Shown: positions 28,524 to 37,763, counted from the first letter of the stretch. The stretch is DNA of 64,000 nucleotides from a virus (IMGVR_UViG_3300024265_000030:62001-126000), one strand, 5' to 3'. The notes: generated by a model from the letters alone, not told the origin. Numbers and translations: made by a program.

Positions 28524-29003
28524 ATGAAAAAGTTAATTTTTATTTTGATTGTATTAAGTGTGTTTTTTATGTTTGCTGAGGATTTACTAATTGAAAGGTT
28601 ACATACACCTGTATGGAAAACTGTTAATGATAGTAAAGGCTTTAATCGTTTAATCGATATTGCTCTTCCCGGTGAGAAATACTCTATTGTTGAAGAAAAG
28701 GTGTCTTGGTATTTTGTGGAGATTCTTACACTGTCTAAACATGTAGGTATTAAGTGTTGGGTATGGGCGGGTAAAAAAGATAAACCTATAGTAGTTAAAA
28801 AGGACGGTAAATTTTATATTGGGCAAAAAGGTGTTACTGCACGTAGTAGGCCTGTAACAGTAAAAAGTACTGAATTAGGTAAACATATACTCAACGGTTC
28901 GGAAATCAAGATTATAAAGAAGAAAGTATTAAAAGTTAAAGTTAAATTATGTGATGGAAATGAAGGCTGGGTATTTATAGCTAATGGTAAAATAATTCAA
29001 TAG
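28524..29003 (+). CDS. exported protein with two SH3-like domains, 159 aa
   Basis: A signal peptide (MKKLIFILIVLSVFFMFAED) is followed by two bacterial-SH3-like units: residues about 32-90 (VWKTVNDSKGFNRLIDIALPGEKYSIVEEKVSWYFVEI) and about 103-157 (KGVTARSRPVTVKSTELGKHILNGSEIKIIKKK ... GNEGWVFIANGK). SH3 domains in exported phage proteins usually bind the peptidoglycan or cell wall. Its place in the capsid block is odd. It may affect the host envelope or superinfection; this is inference. Confidence 0.55.
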   Translation: MKKLIFILIVLSVFFMFAEDLLIERLHTPVWKTVNDSKGFNRLIDIALPGEKYSIVEEKVSWYFVEILTLSKHVGIKCWVWAGKKDKPIVVKKDGKFYIGQKGVTARSRPVTVKSTELGKHILNGSEIKIIKKKVLKVKVKLCDGNEGWVFIANGKIIQ

Positions 29004-29013
29004 GGAGGCATCT

Positions 29014-29550
29014 ATGCCAGTGGGACCTTATCCTACATTTGATGTTTGTGTAGCAGCTCAACAAAAAAAAGGTAAGTCTAAAAAGTCTGCGCAAGCTATT
29101 TGCGGAGCAATAGAGCAAAGGACTAAGAAAGGAAAGGAAACCGGTTCTTTTACTGAAGCTAAAATAGTTTATGATTTGGTGAAGGCTGAAGTAGGTATAG
29201 ATAGTTCTGCAGTATGGAAGCCTGCACGGAAGAATGATCTTCCAGATGCAGCATTTGCATATGTTGAATCAGGAAAAAAGGAAAAGATAAATGGTAAGAC
29301 ACTTACTAAGCCAAGGAGTAAAAGACATTTACCGCATCACACTTTTGCAGTAAAAACAGGAAGTGAAAGTGATACAATAGATAAACCTCATCTTAGAAAT
29401 GCGTTAGCTCGTGTTTCTCAGACAGGCATAGGCATATCACCAACGGCTAAAGTTAGTGCTGAACGTCATTTAAGAAGACATGCTAATGCTTTGAAAATAG
29501 GTGAAGGTGACGACAAGAAAGTACAAAAATTAAAAAATAAGGATAAGTAA
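29014..29550 (+). CDS. head-associated protein preceding the protease gene, 178 aa
   Basis: GGGAGGCATCT precedes the ATG. The N-terminus (GPYPTFDVCVAAQQKKGKSKKSAQAICGAIEQRTKKG) is a short Lys-rich helical unit seen in phage prohead-protease regions, and the rest (LPDAAFAYVESGKKEKINGK, RHLPHHTF, PHLRNALARVSQTGI, ERHLRRHANAL) is a second module with conserved LPDxxFA and HLRNALAR patterns. I do not recall a proven function. It overlaps the next gene's start. Probably packaged or involved in head maturation. Confidence 0.55.
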   Translation: MPVGPYPTFDVCVAAQQKKGKSKKSAQAICGAIEQRTKKGKETGSFTEAKIVYDLVKAEVGIDSSAVWKPARKNDLPDAAFAYVESGKKEKINGKTLTKPRSKRHLPHHTFAVKTGSESDTIDKPHLRNALARVSQTGIGISPTAKVSAERHLRRHANALKIGEGDDKKVQKLKNKDK

Positions 29551-31169
29551 TGTCAGACATTATTAAAACTCCGGATTACTTTAATATCCCTATACAGTCT
29601 GTTGATTATGCTAAGGACTTAGATGAGGTACCGTTTTTTGAAAAAAGATCGAGTGTTTTACAGCAGATAATGCCTGAGAAGCAAGTAGACCTTGCTTATG
29701 GTACGGCTTTATATGTATCTCAAGGCGGGAATAAAAACGGTTATTATTTCTCTAACCATTTATTGTTAGCTAATTATAAAACAGGTTTATTAAAGCCTAT
29801 TAACGTAGGACATAGTGCCGAGTTTATAGTAGGTGTTGTTTATGATGTGGCTTTGTCTAAAAAAGGAGATACAGATAATCCCGAACCTAAATTTAGTTTA
29901 ATTGAAGATTCAAGAGTTAAGGTAACATCCGACAAAGGAATCTATACTGAGGGATATAGAGGTGAGGTTGATGTTTGGACCCACTTCGTATTATTTAAAA
30001 TAATTTACCCAGGTGTTGTAGAGGTTTTAAAAGAAAATGTTTCAGGTAATATGGAGTATGATAAATACTTTATGTCTATGGAAATTCTTTTTGACGATTA
30101 TAAATATTTATGGGATGAGGATGAAGCTACAGCTTTTGATCGTACTTATAAAAATCAATACCTTGATGAGTATATAGGTAAAACTTTCGAAGGAAGAAAA
30201 TTATTTAAGATGTATACAGGCCCGGTGGCGTTTGGCGGAGGCGGGATAGTAAGTGATCCTGCTGAATCTAGAGCAGTATTGGCAGATGTTGCTAATAAAG
30301 ATGTTGCAGCTACAAATCTCTCCATTAAAAAAGATGGAGATTTGTATAAAGTTTACAGTCTCAATGGTAGTGAAATGGGTAGAAAAGAGGATAAGGACAG
30401 GGCGGACAATAATAAGAAAAATTCTAATAAGGAGGAATTAATTATGGCAGACGACAAAATCGATGTTGCAAAGATGGTTCAAGACGTTGAGAATAATGTT
30501 CTTGAGAGAGTTAAATCGTTGCAAGCTGTTGAAAAACTTGATAAAGCTTCTGCGACAATTGCAGCTCAAAAAGAAGAAATTACTTCTTTAACTAAGAACT
30601 TACAGGATGTATCTGCTGCAAGTGACGATGCTATACATGAAGCTGAAGGATCATTAGAAGAATCTAATTCTAAGCTCGACGAATCTAATACTAAAATTAC
30701 TGAACTTGAGAATAAAAATAAAGAGCTTGAGAATAATCAGATGACTGAAGAAGATAAAAAAGAACTTGCTGATTATCGTATCCATAAACTTTCTACAGAG
30801 CGGTTAGAGGATCTTTCTAGTAAAAAGATCATTATTCCTGAAGATAAGAAAGGTGAAGTTATGGAAAAACTTGGTAAATTTTCTAATGAAGAGTATAGTG
30901 CTTATGTTTCTGCGTTAGAGATGGCCGGGGTTAAAGATGAAGCCGCTAATAAAGGTGCGGCAGGTAAAGATACAGCAGGATCTAAAGATACCGGGAAAAC
31001 TGGTGCGGAAGGTAAGGCAGCTGATAAAATTCTTTCTAACGCAAGTGTTACTCCTGATGCTGATTTGCAGCAGGATACAGCATCAGCAGATGCAAAAAGT
31101 GTTAACTTCAAAAGTGCGCTTAGAAGTGTAACGACTCGAACTAAAGAAAACCCTCGTGGGGGTCGTTAA
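29550..31169 (+). CDS. prohead protease/scaffold fusion-type protein, 539 aa
   Basis: Residues 1-250 look like a globular alpha/beta domain in prohead-protease position (PINVGHSAEFIVGVVYDVAL, WTHFVLFKIIYPGVVEVLKEN), although I cannot point to a catalytic triad with confidence. The region 298-539 is a typical scaffold: long coiled coil (SLEESNSKLDESNTKITELENKNKELENN) and an Ala/Lys-rich end. A strong internal ribosome site and ATG at 30444 mark a nested scaffold gene in the same frame. The closing sequence VTTRTKENPRGGR is a likely basic tail that contacts capsid protein. Confidence 0.6.
   Translation: MSDIIKTPDYFNIPIQSVDYAKDLDEVPFFEKRSSVLQQIMPEKQVDLAYGTALYVSQGGNKNGYYFSNHLLLANYKTGLLKPINVGHSAEFIVGVVYDVALSKKGDTDNPEPKFSLIEDSRVKVTSDKGIYTEGYRGEVDVWTHFVLFKIIYPGVVEVLKENVSGNMEYDKYFMSMEILFDDYKYLWDEDEATAFDRTYKNQYLDEYIGKTFEGRKLFKMYTGPVAFGGGGIVSDPAESRAVLADVANKDVAATNLSIKKDGDLYKVYSLNGSEMGRKEDKDRADNNKKNSNKEELIMADDKIDVAKMVQDVENNVLERVKSLQAVEKLDKASATIAAQKEEITSLTKNLQDVSAASDDAIHEAEGSLEESNSKLDESNTKITELENKNKELENNQMTEEDKKELADYRIHKLSTERLEDLSSKKIIIPEDKKGEVMEKLGKFSNEEYSAYVSALEMAGVKDEAANKGAAGKDTAGSKDTGKTGAEGKAADKILSNASVTPDADLQQDTASADAKSVNFKSALRSVTTRTKENPRGGR
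30444..31169 (+). CDS. nested scaffold protein, internal in-frame start, 241 aa
   Basis: GGAGG (30431-30435) lies 8 bases before an ATG in frame with the larger gene, inside the linker between its globular domain and coiled coil. The product begins MADDKIDVAKMVQDVENN and consists only of the scaffold part. This matches the arrangement of lambda C and Nu3, in which the protease and scaffold share a C-terminus. Confidence 0.65.
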   Translation: MADDKIDVAKMVQDVENNVLERVKSLQAVEKLDKASATIAAQKEEITSLTKNLQDVSAASDDAIHEAEGSLEESNSKLDESNTKITELENKNKELENNQMTEEDKKELADYRIHKLSTERLEDLSSKKIIIPEDKKGEVMEKLGKFSNEEYSAYVSALEMAGVKDEAANKGAAGKDTAGSKDTGKTGAEGKAADKILSNASVTPDADLQQDTASADAKSVNFKSALRSVTTRTKENPRGGR

Positions 31170-31216
31170 TTTATTTAACGATTTTAATTTAAATACTAAT
31201 ATAGGAGGAAATAATC

Positions 31217-31858
31217 ATGCCAGTGAATCCAGTTGTTAATTATAGACAAATTAACCGGTATTCTAAGCAGTTCGAGCCGATAGACGGAGATTTTGTTAAA
31301 GAGGGATATTTTAAGATCCCTGCGGCAGAGATCGAAGCTCTCGGTTATGGTGATGCTGAAGATGTTCCGGAAGGTATTGCCGTAAAACTAGCTGTTCCCG
31401 GTTCTTCACAGACGAAAAATTCTGTGTATGTACAATATGAGGAAGGCGATCTGGAAATCTGTGATACAGATGATGCAGAGGTTTACGGTGTAACAGTCCA
31501 GAGAATTATTCCAGTAGGAACAAACTTTCCTTATAAAAGGAAAGAATATTCATCTGCAGTTTTTCGTGGTGAGTATGTTGGTGTAGTAACAGGTCATTTC
31601 ATCGCAATGTTAATGGGAATTCACCTTGAGACAGGAGTAGGAACAACAGTTCCCGCAGTTAAAGATTATTTGTATGTAGGAGATAAAGGTATGCTCTCCT
31701 TAGACGGAGAAAATGGAGCCGGCTCTACCGGTAAGAAAGTTGCCCGAATTTTATCTAGAGATAGGTTGCCTAGACAGTTTAGTGATGGTGCAGTAAAAGC
31801 TGGTTCAACTCATAAAGAAGTGATGGTTAAATGTTTCTTAACGGAGAATCCGTCGTAA
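31217..31858 (+). CDS. putative capsid decoration/head stabilisation protein, 213 aa
   Basis: ATAGGAGGAAATAATC precedes the ATG. The protein lies between scaffold and capsid genes, the place of lambda D-type decoration proteins. It is beta-rich, with GSSQTKNSVYVQYEEGDLEICDTDDAEVYGV and YLYVGDKGMLSLDGENGAG, patterns seen in head decoration proteins. At 213 aa it is longer than lambda D. The call is mainly from position and beta composition. Confidence 0.6.
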   Translation: MPVNPVVNYRQINRYSKQFEPIDGDFVKEGYFKIPAAEIEALGYGDAEDVPEGIAVKLAVPGSSQTKNSVYVQYEEGDLEICDTDDAEVYGVTVQRIIPVGTNFPYKRKEYSSAVFRGEYVGVVTGHFIAMLMGIHLETGVGTTVPAVKDYLYVGDKGMLSLDGENGAGSTGKKVARILSRDRLPRQFSDGAVKAGSTHKEVMVKCFLTENPS

Positions 31859-31884
31859 GACGCGGATAATACAGGAGGAATAAC

Positions 31885-32832
31885 ATGAGAAACGATTTAT
31901 TGTTGAAAATTGAATCTGGTGACGCGTTATCTGATTCTGAGAAACGTGAACTTTTCATGGAGATGGGCAAAAACAGTCGTGAGGCTGAAGAGCTCAGAAA
32001 AGATTTCGCAGCGTCCAGGGGTGAGTTACTATTACCGGTATTAAGGCAACAATCACTAATTAGGCAAATATTTAGAGAATCTTTTACTAACGGACAACAA
32101 ATACCTTATCCTATCAGATCTAAGAGGATTAGAGCTGCTTGGTTTATGGCTAGTATATCAGGTGTTCCACAAAGAACAGCTGAACAAGATGAGATGGTGT
32201 TTCCAACTTTTTATATAAAAGGTGGAGCTCGTTGGTATCTTGATTATGCTAGAGCAGGAAATTACGAGTTAATTGAAGAACTCGAAAATGACCAAATGGA
32301 CGAAGTAGCATACAAAGAAAATCTAGCCGGATGGACACTTATAAAAGCTGCTGAAGCTTCTGGTGACATGCTTGTCATTGATAAGATTTCTGCTGAGACA
32401 GGTTTCACAGTTAAAGTAATGGTAGAAATCATTACTAACTTGGAAGAGCAGGACGATAAGAGACAGATATCAGATATATATCTTTCTCCGAGACGCTATA
32501 ACGATATTCTCAATTGGGCTAAGTTAGACGTTGAACAGTTAGACGATGGCACAAGACGAGAGATATTTAGTAGAGGTCCTGAAGCTGTAGCCAATATTCT
32601 CAGAAGCTGGGGTGTAGCTTTTCATAAAGTTTTTGATCCTGAATTTGTAGATGATACTAAATGCTATTGTTTTCAAGGCAGTAGATTTGGTGTTATGCCT
32701 GTTGACAAGCGATGGGAAACAGTGCATGACGATCAAGCTAAGATGACCTGGGAAGATGGATGGATTGGGCGTGAACAGGTTGGTTTCGGTATTACCGATT
32801 TACCATCTGGTTGCGTTTATAAATTTGCATAA
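31885..32832 (+). CDS. major capsid protein (HK97-fold), 315 aa
   Basis: The gene follows the decoration gene with ACAGGAGGAATAAC before the ATG and is followed by a terminator-like hairpin, as for a highly expressed gene. The N-arm is helical and charged, then LLLPVLRQQSLIRQIFRESFTNGQQIPYPI marks the start of the core and DIYLSPRRYNDIL the P-domain region. The C-terminus has the SRFGVMPVDKRWETVHD and EQVGFGITDLPSG strands seen in HK97-type capsid proteins. At 315 aa it is of normal size. It forms the icosahedral head. Confidence 0.75.
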   Translation: MRNDLLLKIESGDALSDSEKRELFMEMGKNSREAEELRKDFAASRGELLLPVLRQQSLIRQIFRESFTNGQQIPYPIRSKRIRAAWFMASISGVPQRTAEQDEMVFPTFYIKGGARWYLDYARAGNYELIEELENDQMDEVAYKENLAGWTLIKAAEASGDMLVIDKISAETGFTVKVMVEIITNLEEQDDKRQISDIYLSPRRYNDILNWAKLDVEQLDDGTRREIFSRGPEAVANILRSWGVAFHKVFDPEFVDDTKCYCFQGSRFGVMPVDKRWETVHDDQAKMTWEDGWIGREQVGFGITDLPSGCVYKFA

Positions 32833-32847
32833 ATTTAAATAGTAGGG

Positions 32848-32880
32848 AAGAGGGTTCTTTAGTAGGGGCCCTCTTTACTT
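32848..32880 (+). terminator. terminator-like hairpin after the capsid gene
   Basis: AAGAGGG (32848-32854) pairs with CCCTCTT (32869-32875), with a 14-base loop containing a GGGGCC stretch, followed by TACTTATT. It may reduce read-through after the capsid gene; the T-run is imperfect. Confidence 0.5.
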
Positions 32881-32895
32881 ATTAAAGGAGCAGGT

Positions 32896-33426
32896 ATGGC
32901 AGTAGTAAAAGATGTAACAGTTGAAAAACCTGAAGAACCTAAGCCTTTGGGTTTTAAGGACAGGGTTGAAAATACAGGTAAGTTTGCTAAGGTAGAAGAA
33001 GCCATAAGGCAAGTACCTAGACATAGAGACTTGAATCAATTACCCAAATATAAGCATTTACTCAAAGACGCGGATGATCCAAAAAAATTAGTGTCTAAGG
33101 GGTATAGTGAGATTGAGAAAGCTGTAAATAGATATTATCAAGAGAAAAACATTAATGCTTTACAGGTATTTTTACAAAACTTTATGTATTTTCCTCGTGA
33201 CTTGGTAAAAATGGCTGAAAAGTATTACGATGAACTAGCTAGGAGGCAAGACTCTTCAACGGGAGGTGCTTTCACTATAGAAGAACTGAAAGAAAAAAAG
33301 CTTATTGAGTTGATGACTTTGGGAAATAAGTTAGGATTGTTTTTTCAAAATGGAAAAACAAAAGAAGCGATGATAGAGGCGATCATGACCATGCAAAAGA
33401 TAAATGTAAGGAGAAGAAAAGTCTAA
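32896..33426 (+). CDS. putative head protein with SAP/Rho-N-like C-terminus, 176 aa
   Basis: AAAGGAGCAGGT precedes the ATG. Residues about 135-172 (FTIEELKEKKLIELMTLGNKLGLFFQNGKTKEAMIEAIMTM) match the helix-loop-helix pattern of SAP and Rho-N domains (LKxxxLxxLxxxLGL...KxxLIxxI), which bind DNA. The first part is charged and helical. It lies between the capsid gene and the neck genes and may bind the packaged DNA or help connect the head. Its stop overlaps the next start. Confidence 0.55.
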   Translation: MAVVKDVTVEKPEEPKPLGFKDRVENTGKFAKVEEAIRQVPRHRDLNQLPKYKHLLKDADDPKKLVSKGYSEIEKAVNRYYQEKNINALQVFLQNFMYFPRDLVKMAEKYYDELARRQDSSTGGAFTIEELKEKKLIELMTLGNKLGLFFQNGKTKEAMIEAIMTMQKINVRRRKV

Positions 33427-34187
33427 TGGCAGCTACTGTAGATACTGAATCAGTTGAGACAGAAGTTCTTATTCTTCGGGCTACCGGAGATGAAAGGATA
33501 AGTTATTTGCAGAAATATCCGACTGTGCCCTATGAGGACTCTTTTGCATTAAAAATATATAAAAGGCCTTTAGGTGTAACAGATCCAACAAGATTAATAG
33601 TAAATACTGATTTTGTAATGGATGACGAGAATGCTACAGTCCAGTATCTGACAGATTTTAGTGAAGATGATTATGTTTATATACAAGACTATGAGTATGA
33701 AACTATCTATCATAAGTATATATCCTCTTTAAGAGATACGGTAGGAGATAATAACTTTATTAATTTGCGCTACGGAGCAGACACCCTAATTCGTTACTTT
33801 CATAAAGCGATCTTTGAAAAAATAGTTCCTGTTTCTGATTGGGTATTTACTTTGGATGAGGATGTTAGTAGGGTTGAAGAAAGTATAGATAATATAAAAT
33901 TGGATTTTATCGTTGATTTTGCTGCTTTAATGCTTCAGAGGGCTGAGTTAAAAACAGCGCTGCGAAGAGCGATAGTAATTAGCGATGCTACATCTAGACT
34001 TGATACTACAAAGCATTTGAAGATAATGCAGGATCAGGTTATTAAAGACGAAGAAACTTTAGCATATACTTTAGATCAATATTTAATAACATCAGGGATG
34101 TTGGATGGTAGTCTATTACTAGCGATAAAGGGCTCTATTAAAGCTAGAACTATTATAGACTATGCAGGTAATGCTATATTAGTATAG
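33426..34187 (+). CDS. putative head completion/connector protein, 253 aa
   Basis: The ATG overlaps the previous TAA (TAATG). The protein has an N-terminal beta segment (RLIVNTDFVMDDENATVQYLTDFSEDDYVYIQDY) and a long helical C-terminal part (DFIVDFAALMLQRAELKTALRRAIVISDATSRLDTTKH). The size and place between capsid and tail genes suggest an adaptor between portal and tail. I cannot assign a family. It ends in TAG, 8 bases before the next gene. Confidence 0.55.
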   Translation: MAATVDTESVETEVLILRATGDERISYLQKYPTVPYEDSFALKIYKRPLGVTDPTRLIVNTDFVMDDENATVQYLTDFSEDDYVYIQDYEYETIYHKYISSLRDTVGDNNFINLRYGADTLIRYFHKAIFEKIVPVSDWVFTLDEDVSRVEESIDNIKLDFIVDFAALMLQRAELKTALRRAIVISDATSRLDTTKHLKIMQDQVIKDEETLAYTLDQYLITSGMLDGSLLLAIKGSIKARTIIDYAGNAILV

Positions 34188-34195
34188 GATAATAT

Positions 34196-34717
34196 ATGGC
34201 AGAACAATTAGTAGATGAGAATACTTTCTTTTTATATAAGGAAGGCATGGCCAGTATGAGGGAGACTCTTGGAAGAAGGATTATTGTTAAACTTCCTTCT
34301 ATTGTTCAGGATTGTCCTAATTGTTCATGGGATGATGTTAACCAGAGAAGTTCTGGTATGTATGACCCAATATATCCTTACCCGGCTAGTATTCCCGGAC
34401 CAAAATCATTTAAAGGAAGATGCCCCGTTTGTAAAGGTAAAGGTAAAGTTGCTTATTCTGAACAAAGTAAGAGAATAAAAGGTCAGTGTACATGGCTAGA
34501 AGGTAAGGCACGAACAGTAACGGTTGGCGGTAAGACATATGATACTGATATAAAAGCCTCCAATATAGATATTCGATTTTATGATATAGTTGAAAAAGCT
34601 GACTCATTTATAGTTGACGGTCAAGAAGTAGACTTAGCCTTTAAGCCTTTAAAAGAGGGTTTACGAGATTTAATTAAGTTTACAGCGTATTTTACTCATA
34701 GTAAACTTAGTACTTAA
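34196..34717 (+). CDS. neck protein with zinc-binding CxxC pairs, 173 aa
   Basis: Two cysteine pairs are visible, DCPNCSW (residues 38-44) and GRCPVCKGKGKV (residues 78-89), which together form a zinc site resembling the CxxCxGxG type of DnaJ zinc fingers. The sequence between them is Pro/Tyr-rich (YDPIYPYPASIPGPKSF). The remainder (DIKASNIDIRFYDIVEKADSFIVDGQEVDL) fits an adaptor fold. Its place among neck genes suggests a head-tail joining role. Confidence 0.6.
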   Translation: MAEQLVDENTFFLYKEGMASMRETLGRRIIVKLPSIVQDCPNCSWDDVNQRSSGMYDPIYPYPASIPGPKSFKGRCPVCKGKGKVAYSEQSKRIKGQCTWLEGKARTVTVGGKTYDTDIKASNIDIRFYDIVEKADSFIVDGQEVDLAFKPLKEGLRDLIKFTAYFTHSKLST

Positions 34718-34727
34718 GAGGTAAACC

Positions 34728-35057
34728 TTGATACTAGAAAAGAATATAGCGCAGGCTTTACTGGAAATTAAGACAGAGGTTAGAAATAATATTCTAGAAC
34801 AGTTAGAGAAGGGGGCTACGTTACATTTTTCAGGTTACTGGGTTTCTGTTGATACCGTTACAGAGCTTTTTAATAGTATGCAGGTATTTGTTGAAAGAGA
34901 TTCAGTAGTAGTTAATAAGAGTGATGTACCGGCTTTAGTACCGGTAAAGGTATTAAATGTTTTTGAGGTGATTCTAATTGAAAGTGTTAGAGCTGTAATT
35001 AAAGGAGATAATGTACCAAAGTATACAATACCAGAAATTGAGAGGTTGGTAACATAA
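34728..35057 (+). CDS. hypothetical neck-region protein, 109 aa
   Basis: The best start is a TTG at 34728 preceded by AAGAGGTAAACC; no suitable ATG is near. The product is a small mixed protein (EKNIAQALLEIKTEVRNNILEQLEKG, then VSVDTVTELFNSMQVFVERD), possibly a minor tail-attachment protein by position. No family is recognised. Confidence 0.5.
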   Translation: MILEKNIAQALLEIKTEVRNNILEQLEKGATLHFSGYWVSVDTVTELFNSMQVFVERDSVVVNKSDVPALVPVKVLNVFEVILIESVRAVIKGDNVPKYTIPEIERLVT

Positions 35058-35058
35058 C

Positions 35059-35856
35059 ATGGCTTTTAGTGAAATTAAGTTAGTTGATCTTAATATTTTT
35101 CACCATATTCGCGAACAAGTATTATATTCTTCTCCGCCTCTAGGAGAAGAGGATGTATCTTTTGATGAATACATAGAGGATGATATTTTAGACGCGACTG
35201 AAATACTTGAATTAGGTATTACTGTAAAAAGCCATAAAGCGTATCGTTCGTCTAATAGAAATTGGATTTATTATGACACCAAAGATATTGAGATTGTAAT
35301 TAAAAAAAACGGATATGTTATTGGTTCTTCAGATTATATAGTTAATTATAACGAAGGTATTATAGTATTTACTGATCAATTTGCAGGAACTCTTGATGAT
35401 GTTGATGATATAACAGCAGACTATTACTGTATGACTGTAAATGTTATGGATGGCTATCCATACGATAAATTAAAGAAGCCTGAGTTTCAGAACAACCTTC
35501 CGGTTGTTGCTGTTGAATATATGGACGGTGTACCAGTACCGTATGAACTTGGGGGAACGGAAGAAGAACTGAGGTCTTTTACACTACATGTGTTAGCATC
35601 CTCAGATTCGGAAAGAGATGATCTAGCAGGTATAATAGCTAAAAGTTTAAAAGCTTCGATACCTATAATAGATTATAGGCAGGGTATGCCTCTGAACTTT
35701 GACGGTAGTAAAAATTCAGAGTTCGGGTACGGTATACTTGATAAAGGAAGAATCTTATTTGAGAATATTCGTAACAGGACTATTCGTCTTGAGGATCCAT
35801 TACCTATACAAAGGTTTTGGAATGTTATAACCCTTAGTACAAGGAGCTTTATTTAA
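35059..35856 (+). CDS. putative tail completion/neck protein, 265 aa
   Basis: The ATG is one base after the previous stop. The centre (KDIEIVIKKNGYVIGSSDYIVNYNEGIIVFTDQFAG) is a beta sandwich-like unit. The second half (PVVAVEYMDGVPVPYELGGTEEELRSFTLHVLASSDSERDDLAGIIAKSLKASIPIIDY) resembles the tail terminator fold, in which an alpha/beta domain with SDxERDxL controls tail length and joins the head. A tail-terminator role is inferred from pattern and position directly before the tail-tube gene. Confidence 0.55.
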   Translation: MAFSEIKLVDLNIFHHIREQVLYSSPPLGEEDVSFDEYIEDDILDATEILELGITVKSHKAYRSSNRNWIYYDTKDIEIVIKKNGYVIGSSDYIVNYNEGIIVFTDQFAGTLDDVDDITADYYCMTVNVMDGYPYDKLKKPEFQNNLPVVAVEYMDGVPVPYELGGTEEELRSFTLHVLASSDSERDDLAGIIAKSLKASIPIIDYRQGMPLNFDGSKNSEFGYGILDKGRILFENIRNRTIRLEDPLPIQRFWNVITLSTRSFI

Positions 35857-36050
35857 TGGTTTTAAAGTGTAATGCCTGTGAGGCTATAGTAAGGCCTAGG
35901 AATACATCAAAAGTATGTCCTAAGTGTAGTAAGGGTGTTTTAGAAGAGATGAATTTCCATGAGGAAAAAAAAGAACCCATTTCGATAGAGACAATTTTTG
36001 AGAGAAAAGCTGAAAATGCTAATATTAAAGTGAACGAAAAAATACTTTAG
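35856..36050 (+). CDS. zinc-ribbon protein, 64 aa
   Basis: The ATG overlaps the preceding TAA. CNACEAIVRPRNTSKVCPKCSKG contains two CxxC pairs 14 residues apart, a complete zinc-ribbon core, followed by an acidic helical tail. The gene sits between neck and tail-tube genes; its role in assembly is unknown. Confidence 0.65.
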   Translation: MVLKCNACEAIVRPRNTSKVCPKCSKGVLEEMNFHEEKKEPISIETIFERKAENANIKVNEKIL

Positions 36051-36062
36051 GAGGTAAACATT

Positions 36063-37763
36063 ATGAGTCGTGAAGTAAGAAATATTTATCCTGGTGAGTG
36101 TCTGTTTCTTAATGACACCCAGGTATTGAGAGTTCAGACATTTGGAGCTTCAACAACTCTAAATTCTGAAGACGTGAATGAACTTGGTAATTTGGAAATT
36201 GTCGAAATTGTGGATAATGTTCCGGCAGTTGCAATTACCTTAGATACTTTCTGTCATGGAAGTATTGCGACAGTAGCTCTTCTTGCAGGAAAAGACCCAC
36301 TTAATACAAGATATGTAAGAGCTGCAGATTTTGAATCAGCGTCAGTTGATATTTACGCGCCAATTATTCAAGGTGCAGATTACGGTAAAACTAATACCGA
36401 GGCTGCAGCGGGCACATTAGATATCTACCGTACCATGTATATTGATAACGCTTTTGTAAATTCTCAAACAATGACTTTTAATACGACAGCAATAGCTACT
36501 GAGAATTATGCAATGGAATCGGATAATAAAGCATGGTATTTTAATGATGGTGCAAGTGTTGTTCGTGGTCAGGTTAACATCTCAACAGGAGATACTGATT
36601 ATGATACATCTGAGCTTACACTTGATTCAGGTAAAACAGCTGATGATGATACACTAATGACACAGCTCAATGATGGTAGTTACACACTAGCTACAGATTT
36701 AGACCAGCAAAAGATTATAAAAGTTATTGATGCTACAGATGGATTTACTGTGCTGAAAGAACTTACATCTGCCGGTAGTGTTGCTAATGGAGCTGGTGAT
36801 CCTGCAGGTTTTGTAGCTGGACAATTTTATATTGAACAGCATCTTTCTATTGAGAGACCTACAGGTAACCCAGTTGGTGAAACTATCCATATTCATACGG
36901 ATGATGCAGTAACTTATGATACTGAAATACTTGATGTAAGGTATATTGCTAAGAAAGGTGGGGCTTATTTTAGTCCTGATGCTAGTTTTATTTCTGGTTT
37001 AAGACTTGGTCAGACTCAGATTTATCTAGCGCCTTTTTTATCTGGAACAACTAAAATTGATCCTGCTGATGAGATATTTTGGAGGATGATAAGTTCTACA
37101 ATTACAGTAACACTTACTAGAGAACCACTATTAGAGCTTGGTCATTTTAGACCTTACTCAAGGCCTTTAACATTCCCTATACCTGTTACAGTTGCATCTG
37201 AAGCTACAGATGCAGACACAGAAATGTTTGCAAAACTTTGTGGTAAAGATTTTGATACAGATACAGAAATATCTATTGATGATCTTTTAAAGGATCAGAA
37301 CCTTATAGTTAAATTGTACAGGTATACTGATGTTCAAAGGAGAAAGATTGCAGCGGCTTTAGTAAATGATGGAGGTAAAAATATTACAGGATTTAATGTA
37401 AGTGATACCTCGTTTGATGAAGATACTTGTGATCTTCCAGCATATGGTGGCGCAGGTATTGATGATAGTGTCACTGTAGGTAGTGAGACATACTATACAC
37501 ATGATCTTGCTCCTTTGCTGACAATAGTTGTTAAAAGATTAATACCTACCGGTGAAAATCAAAATCTTGCTATTGGTGGAAATGCTACGCAGACGTTTGA
37601 TTTTAGAGCTGATAATGCTACTGTTGGTATTGGCGGAGCCAATGAGCTTTGTATCGGATCTTACGGTACAAACCAGGGGGCTGGCGTTGATACTTCAGAG
37701 ATTGTAGCAGGCGCTCATGGCTGGCAGGCTTTTAAGTACAGCGGAACTGATGCTGATATTTAA
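36063..37763 (+). CDS. major tail (tube) protein candidate, 566 aa
   Basis: AGGAGGTAAACATT precedes the ATG and a strong terminator follows the gene, as for an abundant virion protein. The N-terminus (NELGNLEIVEIVDNVPAVAITLDTFCHGSIATVALLAG) has the beta-hairpin look of tube proteins. A beta-rich insertion (residues about 115-260) probably forms an outward domain. The length, 566 aa, is large for a tube protein but fits one with extra surface domains. It is directly upstream of the chaperone genes. Confidence 0.65.
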   Translation: MSREVRNIYPGECLFLNDTQVLRVQTFGASTTLNSEDVNELGNLEIVEIVDNVPAVAITLDTFCHGSIATVALLAGKDPLNTRYVRAADFESASVDIYAPIIQGADYGKTNTEAAAGTLDIYRTMYIDNAFVNSQTMTFNTTAIATENYAMESDNKAWYFNDGASVVRGQVNISTGDTDYDTSELTLDSGKTADDDTLMTQLNDGSYTLATDLDQQKIIKVIDATDGFTVLKELTSAGSVANGAGDPAGFVAGQFYIEQHLSIERPTGNPVGETIHIHTDDAVTYDTEILDVRYIAKKGGAYFSPDASFISGLRLGQTQIYLAPFLSGTTKIDPADEIFWRMISSTITVTLTREPLLELGHFRPYSRPLTFPIPVTVASEATDADTEMFAKLCGKDFDTDTEISIDDLLKDQNLIVKLYRYTDVQRRKIAAALVNDGGKNITGFNVSDTSFDEDTCDLPAYGGAGIDDSVTVGSETYYTHDLAPLLTIVVKRLIPTGENQNLAIGGNATQTFDFRADNATVGIGGANELCIGSYGTNQGAGVDTSEIVAGAHGWQAFKYSGTDADI

